A stretch of 20,232 bases of DNA, from NCBI GenBank assembly GCA_019115685.1, contig DXDC01000309.1, positions 1 to 20,232 on the forward strand, in the 5' to 3' direction. The DNA is from Candidatus Agrococcus pullicola. GTDB taxonomy: Bacteria; Actinomycetota; Actinomycetes; Actinomycetales; Microbacteriaceae. The position numbers and the translations under genes are program-made. Within the stretch, counting starts at the first letter, position 1. Each line of letters opens with the position of its first letter. Positions 13,739 to 20,232 of the stretch are shown here, piece after piece. The notes under the pieces are model-generated. The model saw only the letters and a list, made by a program, of their open reading frames with translations, had not been told where the DNA came from and made no database searches.

Positions 13739-15169
13739 ATGTCAGCAGCAAAGAGGAGTTCGAAAGAGCTCCCACCGATCACCCGTGAGATAGACCTCAC
13801 GCCGGCTGAACGGAAAAATGTCAAGAAGTCCGTAATGGGCGCGATGGCCGGTAACGCCATCGAATGGTTCGACTACGGAATCTACGGGTACCTGACGGGA
13901 TACCTGACCGTGCAGATCTTCGGTGACACCGACGGTGAGAGTGGTGCAATCCTCTGGGTACTGTTCGGTTTCGCGATCTCGTTCCTGGTTCGACCGCTGG
14001 GTGGCGCCATCCTCGGCCCCCTCGGCGACCGCATCGGCCGTCAGAAGATCCTGGTCTTCACGATCTTGATGATCTCTGTGGCCACGTTCGCGATCGGATT
14101 GATTCCGACGTACGACACCATCGGCTGGGCCGCTCCCGCCCTGCTGTATCTCTGCCGCATAATCCAGGGATTCTCCGCGGGAGGCGAGTACGCCGGCGCT
14201 GCCGTCTACATGGCTGAGCAGGCTCCCGACAACCGCCGTGGATTCTGGGGTTCGTTCCTCGAGTTCGGTACGCTGCTCGGATTCTCGGCAGCGGCCATTC
14301 TCGTCACGGTGCTGGAGCTGACGCTCGGTCACGAGTTCATGGACGACTGGGGTTGGCGCATCCCGTTCTGGGTCACCCTGCCGCTGGGACTCTTCGCGCT
14401 CTGGATGCGATCGAAGCTGCACGAGTCGGAGACGTTCGAAGAGGCCAAGCAGGAGGGCGAGGCGAAGGACTCCGCATGGAAGGTGCTCGGCGACCTCATC
14501 ACGAAGCAGCCGAAACAACTGATGAAGATCATGGGTCTGGTCGTACTGATCAACTCGGCCTTCTACCTCGTGCTCACGTACATGCCGACGTACCTCGAAA
14601 CATCGCTCGACATGTCGAACGTGACTTCCGGGTTCATGCTCGTCGGCGTGCAGCTGGTCATGATGGCGATCATCATCCCGATCGGTGCGCTCTCCGACAG
14701 AATCGGTCGCAGGCCGTTGCTGATCACCGCGTGCATCGGCTTCCTCGTCGGATCGCTCCCGGCGATCTTCCTGCTCAACACCGGTATCGCCGTCCTGCAG
14801 ATCCTCGGTCTGGCGATCTTCGGCATCTTCCTGGTAATGCTGCTGGCGAATATCTCGGCAACGCTACCGGCGCTGTTCCCGACCACGGTCCGTTACGCCG
14901 GATTCGCGCTCGGCTACAACGTCGCGACCAGCCTGTTGGGCGGAACTGCCGGGTTCTTCAACGAGCTCCTCATCGGTGCGACCGGTAGCCCCTACATCCC
15001 GGGCTTCTACCTGACGCTGATGGCGGCGATCGGTCTGGTGGCTGTACTCACATTCAACGAGACCGCCGGTCGTTCGCTCCGCGGCGATGGCGTGCCCGGT
15101 GACGACGACCATCTCAGGGTCAAGACCGGTGAGATCCTCATCGGCAAGGTCAACAAACCAAAGGAGTAG
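13739..15169 (+). CDS. MHS family MFS transporter (ProP-like metabolite:H+ symporter)
   Basis: This 476-residue, 12-helix importer carries the metabolite:H+ symporter signatures GAMAGNAIEWFDYGIYGYL (34-52), GPLGDRIGRQKIL (93-105, motif A) and RIIQGFSAGGEYAGAAVYMAE (140-160). The second motif A-like loop, GALSDRIGRRPLL, follows near residue 320. Members take up proline, glycine betaine, ectoine, shikimate, citrate or ketoglutarate with protons. It lacks the long C-terminal coiled coil of E. coli ProP, ending in a short polar tail. Its position between the deacylase and SDR genes suggests that it imports the pathway substrate. ATG 13739 has AGAAGGGA about 7 nt upstream. It is followed by the SDR after 5 bp. 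Confidence 0.9.
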   Translation: MSAAKRSSKELPPITREIDLTPAERKNVKKSVMGAMAGNAIEWFDYGIYGYLTGYLTVQIFGDTDGESGAILWVLFGFAISFLVRPLGGAILGPLGDRIGRQKILVFTILMISVATFAIGLIPTYDTIGWAAPALLYLCRIIQGFSAGGEYAGAAVYMAEQAPDNRRGFWGSFLEFGTLLGFSAAAILVTVLELTLGHEFMDDWGWRIPFWVTLPLGLFALWMRSKLHESETFEEAKQEGEAKDSAWKVLGDLITKQPKQLMKIMGLVVLINSAFYLVLTYMPTYLETSLDMSNVTSGFMLVGVQLVMMAIIIPIGALSDRIGRRPLLITACIGFLVGSLPAIFLLNTGIAVLQILGLAIFGIFLVMLLANISATLPALFPTTVRYAGFALGYNVATSLLGGTAGFFNELLIGATGSPYIPGFYLTLMAAIGLVAVLTFNETAGRSLRGDGVPGDDDHLRVKTGEILIGKVNKPKE

Positions 15170-15174
15170 AACAT

Positions 15175-15918
15175 ATGGCAACCGCAATCGTCACGGGCGC
15201 AACGAGCGGCCTCGGCATCGATATCGCACGCCGGCTGGCGGACGATGGTTTCGAGGTGATCGTCACGGGGCGCAATGCCGATCGCGGCACGGCCGTCGCC
15301 GACTCCATCGGGGAGGCCGCGCACTTCGTGCAGGCCGACCTGACGGAGGACGGCGCAGCCGACAGGGTCGTGGAGGCGGCCCTGTCGGCCACCGGCCGGG
15401 TTGACGTGCTGGTGAACAACGCCGGCATGGACTACAACGCGCCGCTCGAGCAGGCTCCCGTGAACGAGATTCGCCACCTGTACGAGACCAACGGTCTCGC
15501 TCCCGTGGTGATGGCGCAGGCGGCCGCACGGCAGATGATCGAGCAGGGAGAAGGCGGTGCGATCATCAATATCACCAGCCGACTCGCCTCTATCGGTGTG
15601 CCCGAGATGAGCGTGTACTCCTCGTCCAAGGGCATCCTGCGGTCGTTCACTACCGCCGCCGCCGTCGAATGGTCGCCGCACCGCATCCGGGTGAACTCCG
15701 TCGCGCCGGGCATGGCGCGCACGGAAATGTTCTCGGAGTGGCTCGGCACCTTCGACGACCCGGCCGCCAAGGAGCGTGAAGTTTCCGAGGCGATCCCGCT
15801 CGGTCGCGTTGCGGAGCCCGCGGATGTCGCGCACGCGGTGTCGTATCTGGCGTCGCCGGGTGCCGCCTACATCACGGGGGCGAACATCCCGGTGGACGGC
15901 GGCTACACCGCGAAATAG
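15175..15918 (+). CDS. SDR family NAD(P)-dependent oxidoreductase
   Basis: This classical short-chain dehydrogenase/reductase has 247 residues. The cofactor loop is TGATSGLG (7-14), NNAG is at 81-84, and the catalytic residues are S135, Y148 and K152 (YSSSK), with PG (178-179) and a C-terminal ITGANIPVDGGYTAK closing the fold. R33 after the second strand (TGR) suggests preference for NADP(H). FabG-like homologues interconvert hydroxyl and keto groups. Here it may act on the keto acid or semialdehyde left by the aminotransferase, or oxidise a hydroxylated substrate such as hydroxyectoine; both are inference. AAAGGAG stands 8 nt before ATG 15175. It is the last gene of the operon, ahead of a strong hairpin. 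Confidence 0.9.
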   Translation: MATAIVTGATSGLGIDIARRLADDGFEVIVTGRNADRGTAVADSIGEAAHFVQADLTEDGAADRVVEAALSATGRVDVLVNNAGMDYNAPLEQAPVNEIRHLYETNGLAPVVMAQAAARQMIEQGEGGAIINITSRLASIGVPEMSVYSSSKGILRSFTTAAAVEWSPHRIRVNSVAPGMARTEMFSEWLGTFDDPAAKEREVSEAIPLGRVAEPADVAHAVSYLASPGAAYITGANIPVDGGYTAK

Positions 15919-15942
15919 CGCGGCCCAACACCGGCCCGCAGT

Positions 15943-15980
15943 GCAAGAGGGGTAGCTCCGCTGAGAGCTACCCCTCTTGC
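15943..15980. terminator. Convergent terminator hairpin, 16-bp perfect stem
   Basis: The arms GCAAGAGGGGTAGCTC (15943-15958) and GAGCTACCCCTCTTGC (15965-15980) are perfectly complementary around the 6-nt loop CGCTGA. It lies 24 bp after the SDR stop and 11 bp before the BCCT stop on the other strand, so it can serve both converging transcripts. There is no clear U-tract, as is common in high-GC actinobacteria. Confidence 0.85.
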
Positions 15981-15991
15981 AGGCTGCATGG

Positions 15992-17734
15992 CTACTTGGA
16001 CGAGTCGTCAGTCTCCATGTCCACCAGCGTGGGATCGATGGGGATGGCCCCGGTCTCATCGAGCTCGGCGATTTCCTGCTCGGAAGCCTTCTTGCGTTCG
16101 GCTATCTCACCCGCGTCCGCCGCGTCCTGTTCCGGATCGGGCATCAGTCTGTGTCCGTATTCGCGCAGGAAGTCCTGGCGGTCCATCGGGTCGACGAGTC
16201 GCCGCTGCTTCACAAGCCCCATGACCAATGCGACAAGCATCGCGCACACCATTATGAAGATCGGCAAGCCGACAACGGTGATGACCTGCTGCAACGCAAC
16301 AATTCCTGTATCTCCGCCGAGCCACATGAGCACCGCGGCAATCGCGCCGATGAGGATGCCCCAGAATGCGCGCTGTCGCACCGGACCCGCCTCTTCTCTG
16401 CCTGAGCCGAGCATATCGACTACGAGCGCACCGGAGTCAACCGAAGTGACCAGGAAGATGGCGACCAGCACGATCGAGATGCCCTGCATCAGTGCCGTCA
16501 CCGGGAATTCCTCGAGCAGAGCGAACAACGCGAGAGGAACGTTCTCGGCAACCGCCGAGGATATCGAGCCACCGTCTCCGCCAACACCGTCGATCTCCAT
16601 CGCGCTCCAGCCGAAGGTGACGAACCAGACGATAGTGAATGCCGCGGGTGCGACGAGCACACCGCCGACGAACTGACGGATCGTCCGGCCACGGGAGATG
16701 CGAGCGAGGAATACACCCATGAAGGGAGCCCACGTTACGGTCCAGGCCCAGTAGAACACTGTCCAGGCACCCTGCCAGCCCCAGCCTTCAGGTGTGAAGT
16801 CGGCCATCGCATCGTTCCAGAACGCCAACTGCACGAGGTTGCTCATGTAATAGCCGGTGCTCTCGAAGAACTGACGCAGCAGGAAGATCGTGTCTCCGAG
16901 AAAGAAGATGAACAGCATCAGGCCGACCGCGGCGAGGATATTGATGTTCGAAAGCACCTTAATGCCCTTATCAAGGCCCACCGATACGGAGATCGTTGCG
17001 GCTCCCGCGACAACCGCGACGATCAGAACCTTCATCAGCACCGAGTCCGGTACACCGAGCAGAGCCGAGAGACCCGAGTTGATCTGGTTGGTGCCGAGCC
17101 CAACGGAAACTGCCAACCCGAAAACGGTACCCAGAATCGCGAACACGTCGATCGTGCGACCGATCGGGCCGTAGATCTTCTCTTTCAATAGTGGGTAAAA
17201 CACTGACGAAACGCGCATCGGCAGCTTGTAGCGGTAGATGAAGAACCCGAATGCGAGACCCGGCACGGTGAAGATCGCCCACGTGTGCAGACTCAGGTGA
17301 TAGAGCGAGATGCTCATGGCATCTTGCGCTGCCTGGGCGCTGAACGGCTCGACACCGGCGAACGGGGGCTCTGTGAAGTGGGAAATGGGCTCGGCGACAC
17401 CCCAGAACATCAGCACCGTTCCGATACCGCCGGCGAACAGCATCGCGAACCACGAGAGGTTCGAGTATGCGGGCTTATCGTCGTCGGCGCCGAGGCGTAG
17501 CTTGCCGAACTTGCTCAGCGCGAGCACGACGAGGAAGATCAACCACGCGGATACGCCGAAAATGAAGAACCAACCGAGCTCCGACACGACCCATTCACGT
17601 GCCACAGTGAATGTTTCGGCTATCCACTCGCTGAAAAGGAGGAATATCACCAGGGTCAGAATGACAAGTCCGGCTGAGGTGAAAAAAATTCCGGGGTTAG
17701 TCTTTAACCCCAAGCTCTTCGCCACTTTCTCCAT
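15992..17734 (-). CDS. BCCT family transporter with atypical substrate box
   Basis: This 580-residue, 12-helix betaine/carnitine/choline-type transporter has the family core FWGVAEPISHF (110-120), TM4 HLSLHTWAIF (146-155), and TM8 FYWAWTVTWAPFMGVFLAR (327-345) followed by ISRGRTIRQF. Compared with BetP, the aromatic box residues Trp189, Trp194, Tyr197 and Trp374 correspond to L147, W152, F155 and T332, so only one Trp is kept. The TM3 glycine motif reads GIGTV instead of GMGIG. This argues for a substrate other than glycine betaine; which one is unknown. The C-terminal tail (about 510-580) is acidic rather than Arg-rich as in the osmosensor BetP. It converges on the catabolic operon through a shared terminator and may import the same or a related solute. 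Confidence 0.92.
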   Translation of the reverse strand: MEKVAKSLGLKTNPGIFFTSAGLVILTLVIFLLFSEWIAETFTVAREWVVSELGWFFIFGVSAWLIFLVVLALSKFGKLRLGADDDKPAYSNLSWFAMLFAGGIGTVLMFWGVAEPISHFTEPPFAGVEPFSAQAAQDAMSISLYHLSLHTWAIFTVPGLAFGFFIYRYKLPMRVSSVFYPLLKEKIYGPIGRTIDVFAILGTVFGLAVSVGLGTNQINSGLSALLGVPDSVLMKVLIVAVVAGAATISVSVGLDKGIKVLSNINILAAVGLMLFIFFLGDTIFLLRQFFESTGYYMSNLVQLAFWNDAMADFTPEGWGWQGAWTVFYWAWTVTWAPFMGVFLARISRGRTIRQFVGGVLVAPAAFTIVWFVTFGWSAMEIDGVGGDGGSISSAVAENVPLALFALLEEFPVTALMQGISIVLVAIFLVTSVDSGALVVDMLGSGREEAGPVRQRAFWGILIGAIAAVLMWLGGDTGIVALQQVITVVGLPIFIMVCAMLVALVMGLVKQRRLVDPMDRQDFLREYGHRLMPDPEQDAADAGEIAERKKASEQEIAELDETGAIPIDPTLVDMETDDSSK

Positions 17735-17949
17735 GATTACGACCGACCTATCCGGGCTACGTTGTTCACTTCGCTATCAGCCCTGTTGCTCCGTTGCGTG
17801 TTCGTGCAAACGCACGCGAAACATTGTTACATGCAGTTCATCGGATTGCTAGTGTTTGGCCGCGGTAGCAAAAAATCGACTCACGAAACGATCACGCGAA
17901 CAATCCGGCTCGGGGTTCACGTCCAACCGCGCGTCCACGGAATCGTGGG
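17735..17949. other. Intergenic region upstream of BCCT gene
   Basis: This 215-bp gap should contain the BCCT promoter. It holds an imperfect dyad around GTTCGTGCAAAC (about 17800-17811) and, next to the AKR stop, the hairpin CCACG-GAAT-CGTGG (17935-17948), which could terminate AKR transcription. No convincing -10/-35 pair was found. Confidence 0.35.
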
Positions 17950-18789
17950 CTAGTGCTCTTCGTGCCTGTTGGGGTCACCGTCGAAGAGGCGTCCGTCTGC
18001 GCGACCGAGCGCCGTAACCGCCGCGACCTCCGGCTCCGTCAGCTCAAAGCCGAAAATGTCGAGGTTCGCCGCCTGACGCTCGGGTGTTGCAGACTTCGGC
18101 AGCGGAATCACGCCCCGTTGGAAGTGCCAGCGGAGAATGACCTGCGCCGGGCTGACGCCGTGCGCCGCTGCGGCATCCGCGATCGGGGCCTCCTCGTAGG
18201 CCGGCTTGCGCTTGCCGAGCGGGCTCCAGGCCTCCGTTCGGATGCCCAGCTCACGGTGTACCGCCAGCAGTTCCTCCTGCGGGAAACGCGGGTGGAGTTC
18301 GATCTGATTGATGGCCGGCACGACACCAGTTTCATCGATGATGTCGCGCAGGTGCTGCTCGGTGAAGTTGCTGACGCCGATCGTCCCCACTACCCCCTGC
18401 CGCTGCAGCTCGACCAGGCCCCGCCACGCCTCGCGGTATTTGCCGGTGATCGGGTTGGGCCAGTGGATGAGCAGCACGTCGATCTGCTCGACCCCGAGGC
18501 GGTATCGCGACTCCCATCCGGAGCGCACGGCAGCTTCGGTCTCGTGGTGGCGCCCCGGCAGCTTCGTCTGCACCGTGATGTCGGCACGTTCGACGCCGGA
18601 CGCGGCGATTGCGGCGCCGACAGTGCCCTCGTTCTCGTAGTTCACAGCGGAGTCGAGGAGCCGGTATCCGGCGCCGATAGCGCTCGTAATCGCGTCGAAG
18701 CCTTCATCGCCGACGAGCGGGTATGTGCCGAACCCGATCGCGGGAATGCTCGAACCGTCGTTCAGGGTGATCTGCGGAATCTCAGTCAT
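17950..18789 (-). CDS. Aldo/keto reductase (2,5-diketo-D-gluconate reductase type)
   Basis: This 279-residue TIM-barrel NADPH-dependent reductase has the complete catalytic tetrad: D46 and Y51 (LLDSAVNYENE), K76 (VQTKLPG) and H109 (LLIHWPNP). Cofactor-binding elements include GVSNF near residue 140, NQIELHP near 160 and LPKSATPER near 230. Members reduce aldehydes and ketones in the cytosol, and substrate cannot be predicted from sequence. It reads in the same direction as the BCCT gene but is separated by 215 bp and a small hairpin, so cotranscription is uncertain. ATG 18789 is preceded by TACGGT and 6 nt, a leaderless-type promoter. A link to the neighbouring catabolic operon is possible but not shown. 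Confidence 0.92.
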   Translation of the reverse strand: MTEIPQITLNDGSSIPAIGFGTYPLVGDEGFDAITSAIGAGYRLLDSAVNYENEGTVGAAIAASGVERADITVQTKLPGRHHETEAAVRSGWESRYRLGVEQIDVLLIHWPNPITGKYREAWRGLVELQRQGVVGTIGVSNFTEQHLRDIIDETGVVPAINQIELHPRFPQEELLAVHRELGIRTEAWSPLGKRKPAYEEAPIADAAAAHGVSPAQVILRWHFQRGVIPLPKSATPERQAANLDIFGFELTEPEVAAVTALGRADGRLFDGDPNRHEEH

Positions 18790-18795
18790 GGCTCC

Positions 18796-18801
18796 ACCGT
18801 A
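18796..18801 (-). promoter_or_regulatory. -10 box TACGGT, leaderless AKR transcript
   Basis: On the minus strand TACGGT is followed by 6 nt (GGAGCC) and ATG 18789. Confidence 0.45.
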
Positions 18802-18986
18802 CGCCGAGCCACGGCAACCACGCTCGAATCGTTACGTTCCGCCGTCATAAACGTATTCCGGGCCTGCGGAGAGCATTGCCAGCAGCGCATACCCGAACTC
18901 GGTGCGCGCCTTCAGTGTCGAGGACCGCTCATCCGCGCGAACGATTCTCAGCTCGGATGCGGCTGCGTAATTCGCGCGAGTGGAGA

Positions 18987-20201
18987 ATGGATGCTGTGCT
19001 CAACACCTACGCCACAACAGCGGGGCTCGCCTTCCTGGGGGCGGGCTTCGTCGCATTCGTCATCGCGCTGCCCTATCTGATCTTCCACTGGCGGCGCACG
19101 GGAACGTTCGGCTGGGGCTCGACGATAATTCTGTTCGGCACCATCGTCTACGCTTTCGCGCTCGCCGGCTACACGATGCTGCCCTTCCCGAGCGACTGGG
19201 GCGCCACGTGCGCGCATCCGATGCGCAGCAACCTGCGCCCCTTCGCGTTCGTCGATGACATCCGCTTCGCGCTCGATGGCACGAGCGGGGCGTCTCTTCG
19301 GCAGGTGGTCGCGCAGCTCGGGCTGAACGTGCTGCTGTTCATCCCCCTCGGTGTGTTCGTGCAGCAGCTGGTGACGAAGCGCTGGTTCCTGACCGTCGTT
19401 GCAGGGGCTGCGGTCTCACTGCTCATCGAAGTCACGCAGCTCACAGCGGCGTTCGGACTGTTCCCGTGCCAGTGGCGAGTCTTCGACGCCGACGACCTCC
19501 TCATGAACACCGCGGGTGCCGCGATCGGTGCGCTCATCGCGCCGATTCTGCGTTTGATGCCGGGTCAACCGTCCACGGATCGCAAGACCCGGCTCACTGC
19601 TCGCCCCTATACTCGGTGGCGCTCGATCTCCGCGGTGCTGATCGATCTGCTGACGATCGGCTTCGTGCCGCAGTTCTTCGCTGCGGTCGCAACGATCACC
19701 GCCCGGTACGTCACGGGTCGCATCAGCATCAGCGATGAGTTCGGGATGCGCGTGTACTTCGGCGTCTTGCTCGTCACGCTGGCCGTGCAGCTCACGCTCG
19801 TTCTGGCTCGTGGAACAACCGTGGGTGAGTGGGTGACCTGGACGTCCGTGACGCACGTGGAGGGTGGCCGCGCAGGGTTCTGGCGCAGACTCTTGCGCTT
19901 CTCGACGAGCATCCTGCCGGCAGCAGTGTGGATGACCGCCAGCGATGCACGAGAGGCCGTCGTCGCAGGCGACGGCGTGATCGCGGAGCTCGTCGTGGAC
20001 CTCGCATTCTGGCTCGTGCAGCTGACGGCCGTGCCGTTCGCGATCGCGTGGATCATCGTGCTGATCGCATCGCACCGCACGCTGACAGACGTGTTCGCGA
20101 AGACGCGCCAGGTGGATGCCCGCATGCCGAGCACTGCCGTGCCGCGTCCGGCGACCCGAGCAGGCGAGACCGACGGGGAAGCAACGCTTTCGCCTCACTG
20201 A
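18987..20201 (+). CDS. VanZ-RDD fusion membrane protein
   Basis: This 404-residue membrane protein joins two domains. The VanZ-like part (about 1-190) has four to five helices with YTMLPFP (62-68), NLRPF (82-86), a TM glutamate E148 and the hallmark DADDLLMNTAGAAIGALI (167-184). The RDD-like part (about 208-378) begins RWRSISAVLIDLL, contains RGTTVGEWVTW and ends HRTLTDVFAKTRQVD, as RDD domains do. A short polar tail follows. VanZ of enterococci gives low-level teicoplanin resistance, but the function of chromosomal VanZ-RDD proteins in Actinobacteria is unknown, so no resistance is implied. ATG 18987 is chosen because the first helix follows directly; upstream extension is Arg-rich and unlikely. 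No promoter could be pinned down, and the gene stands alone. Confidence 0.85.
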   Translation: MDAVLNTYATTAGLAFLGAGFVAFVIALPYLIFHWRRTGTFGWGSTIILFGTIVYAFALAGYTMLPFPSDWGATCAHPMRSNLRPFAFVDDIRFALDGTSGASLRQVVAQLGLNVLLFIPLGVFVQQLVTKRWFLTVVAGAAVSLLIEVTQLTAAFGLFPCQWRVFDADDLLMNTAGAAIGALIAPILRLMPGQPSTDRKTRLTARPYTRWRSISAVLIDLLTIGFVPQFFAAVATITARYVTGRISISDEFGMRVYFGVLLVTLAVQLTLVLARGTTVGEWVTWTSVTHVEGGRAGFWRRLLRFSTSILPAAVWMTASDAREAVVAGDGVIAELVVDLAFWLVQLTAVPFAIAWIIVLIASHRTLTDVFAKTRQVDARMPSTAVPRPATRAGETDGEATLSPH

Positions 20202-20232
20202 ACCCCGCGGGCCTCGGAGCAGAACCACGACT

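Noticed and set aside
12352..13860. Long open frame (502 codons) on the minus strand opposite the M20 gene
   Set aside because: It is antisense to a gene with all catalytic residues, has low-complexity Arg/His/Asp-rich composition, and arises from high-GC codon bias.
17953..19080. 375-codon plus-strand frame opposite the aldo/keto reductase
   Set aside because: The opposite strand encodes a complete AKR with intact tetrad; this frame shows no family resemblance and runs over a promoter region into the VanZ gene.
18987..20201. Glycopeptide resistance locus
   Set aside because: A VanZ-like domain alone, fused to RDD and without vanHAX-type genes, does not support resistance.

Overview
The window is high-GC DNA (TANNNT-type -10 boxes, many GTG starts, actinobacterial families such as DUF3159 and a VanZ-RDD fusion). 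It most likely comes from an actinobacterial chromosome, plausibly Micrococcales/Microbacteriaceae. That placement is inference from codon use and gene families; no rRNA or other marker gene is present. No phage, transposase, CRISPR, tRNA or rRNA gene was seen.

Left part (1-2734, minus strand): an FAD-dependent oxidoreductase of the amine-oxidase/protoporphyrinogen-oxidase superfamily is coupled by an ATGA overlap to an 83-residue unknown protein. Next comes a tandem-repeat block (863-1105) that repeatedly copies the start region of the following gene and forms a chain of overlapping micro-ORFs. After that lie a 230-residue unknown protein and a Cys/His-rich protein cut by the window edge.

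Middle part (2866-8946): mostly single genes with their own promoters. They are an MFS_3 exporter, a DUF559/PD-(D/E)xK-like protein bracketed by two near-identical 55-bp hairpin repeats, a pirin, a DUF3159 membrane protein, a two-domain-size GNAT acetyltransferase and two small membrane proteins. Six starts in the window, all outside the catabolic operon, sit 6-8 nt behind a TANNNT box, which is the signature of leaderless transcripts.

Right part (8956-18789): a LysR regulator is divergent from a tight five-gene operon, each gene with a Shine-Dalgarno sequence. The genes are an M24-fold hydrolase resembling ectoine hydrolase (DoeA/EutD), a class I PLP aminotransferase, an M20 deacetylase, a ProP-like MHS-family transporter and an SDR. 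A 16-bp-stem convergent terminator separates the operon from a BCCT transporter, behind which lies an aldo/keto reductase. Together they look like uptake and stepwise breakdown of an ectoine-like or other N-acylated amino-acid compatible solute. Relative to the classical doe pathway, an M20 enzyme would replace the DoeB deacetylase, a class I enzyme the class III DoeD transaminase, and LysR the EnuR regulator. The BCCT lacks most of the aromatic box that binds betaine. The window ends with a VanZ-RDD fusion protein (18987-20201).
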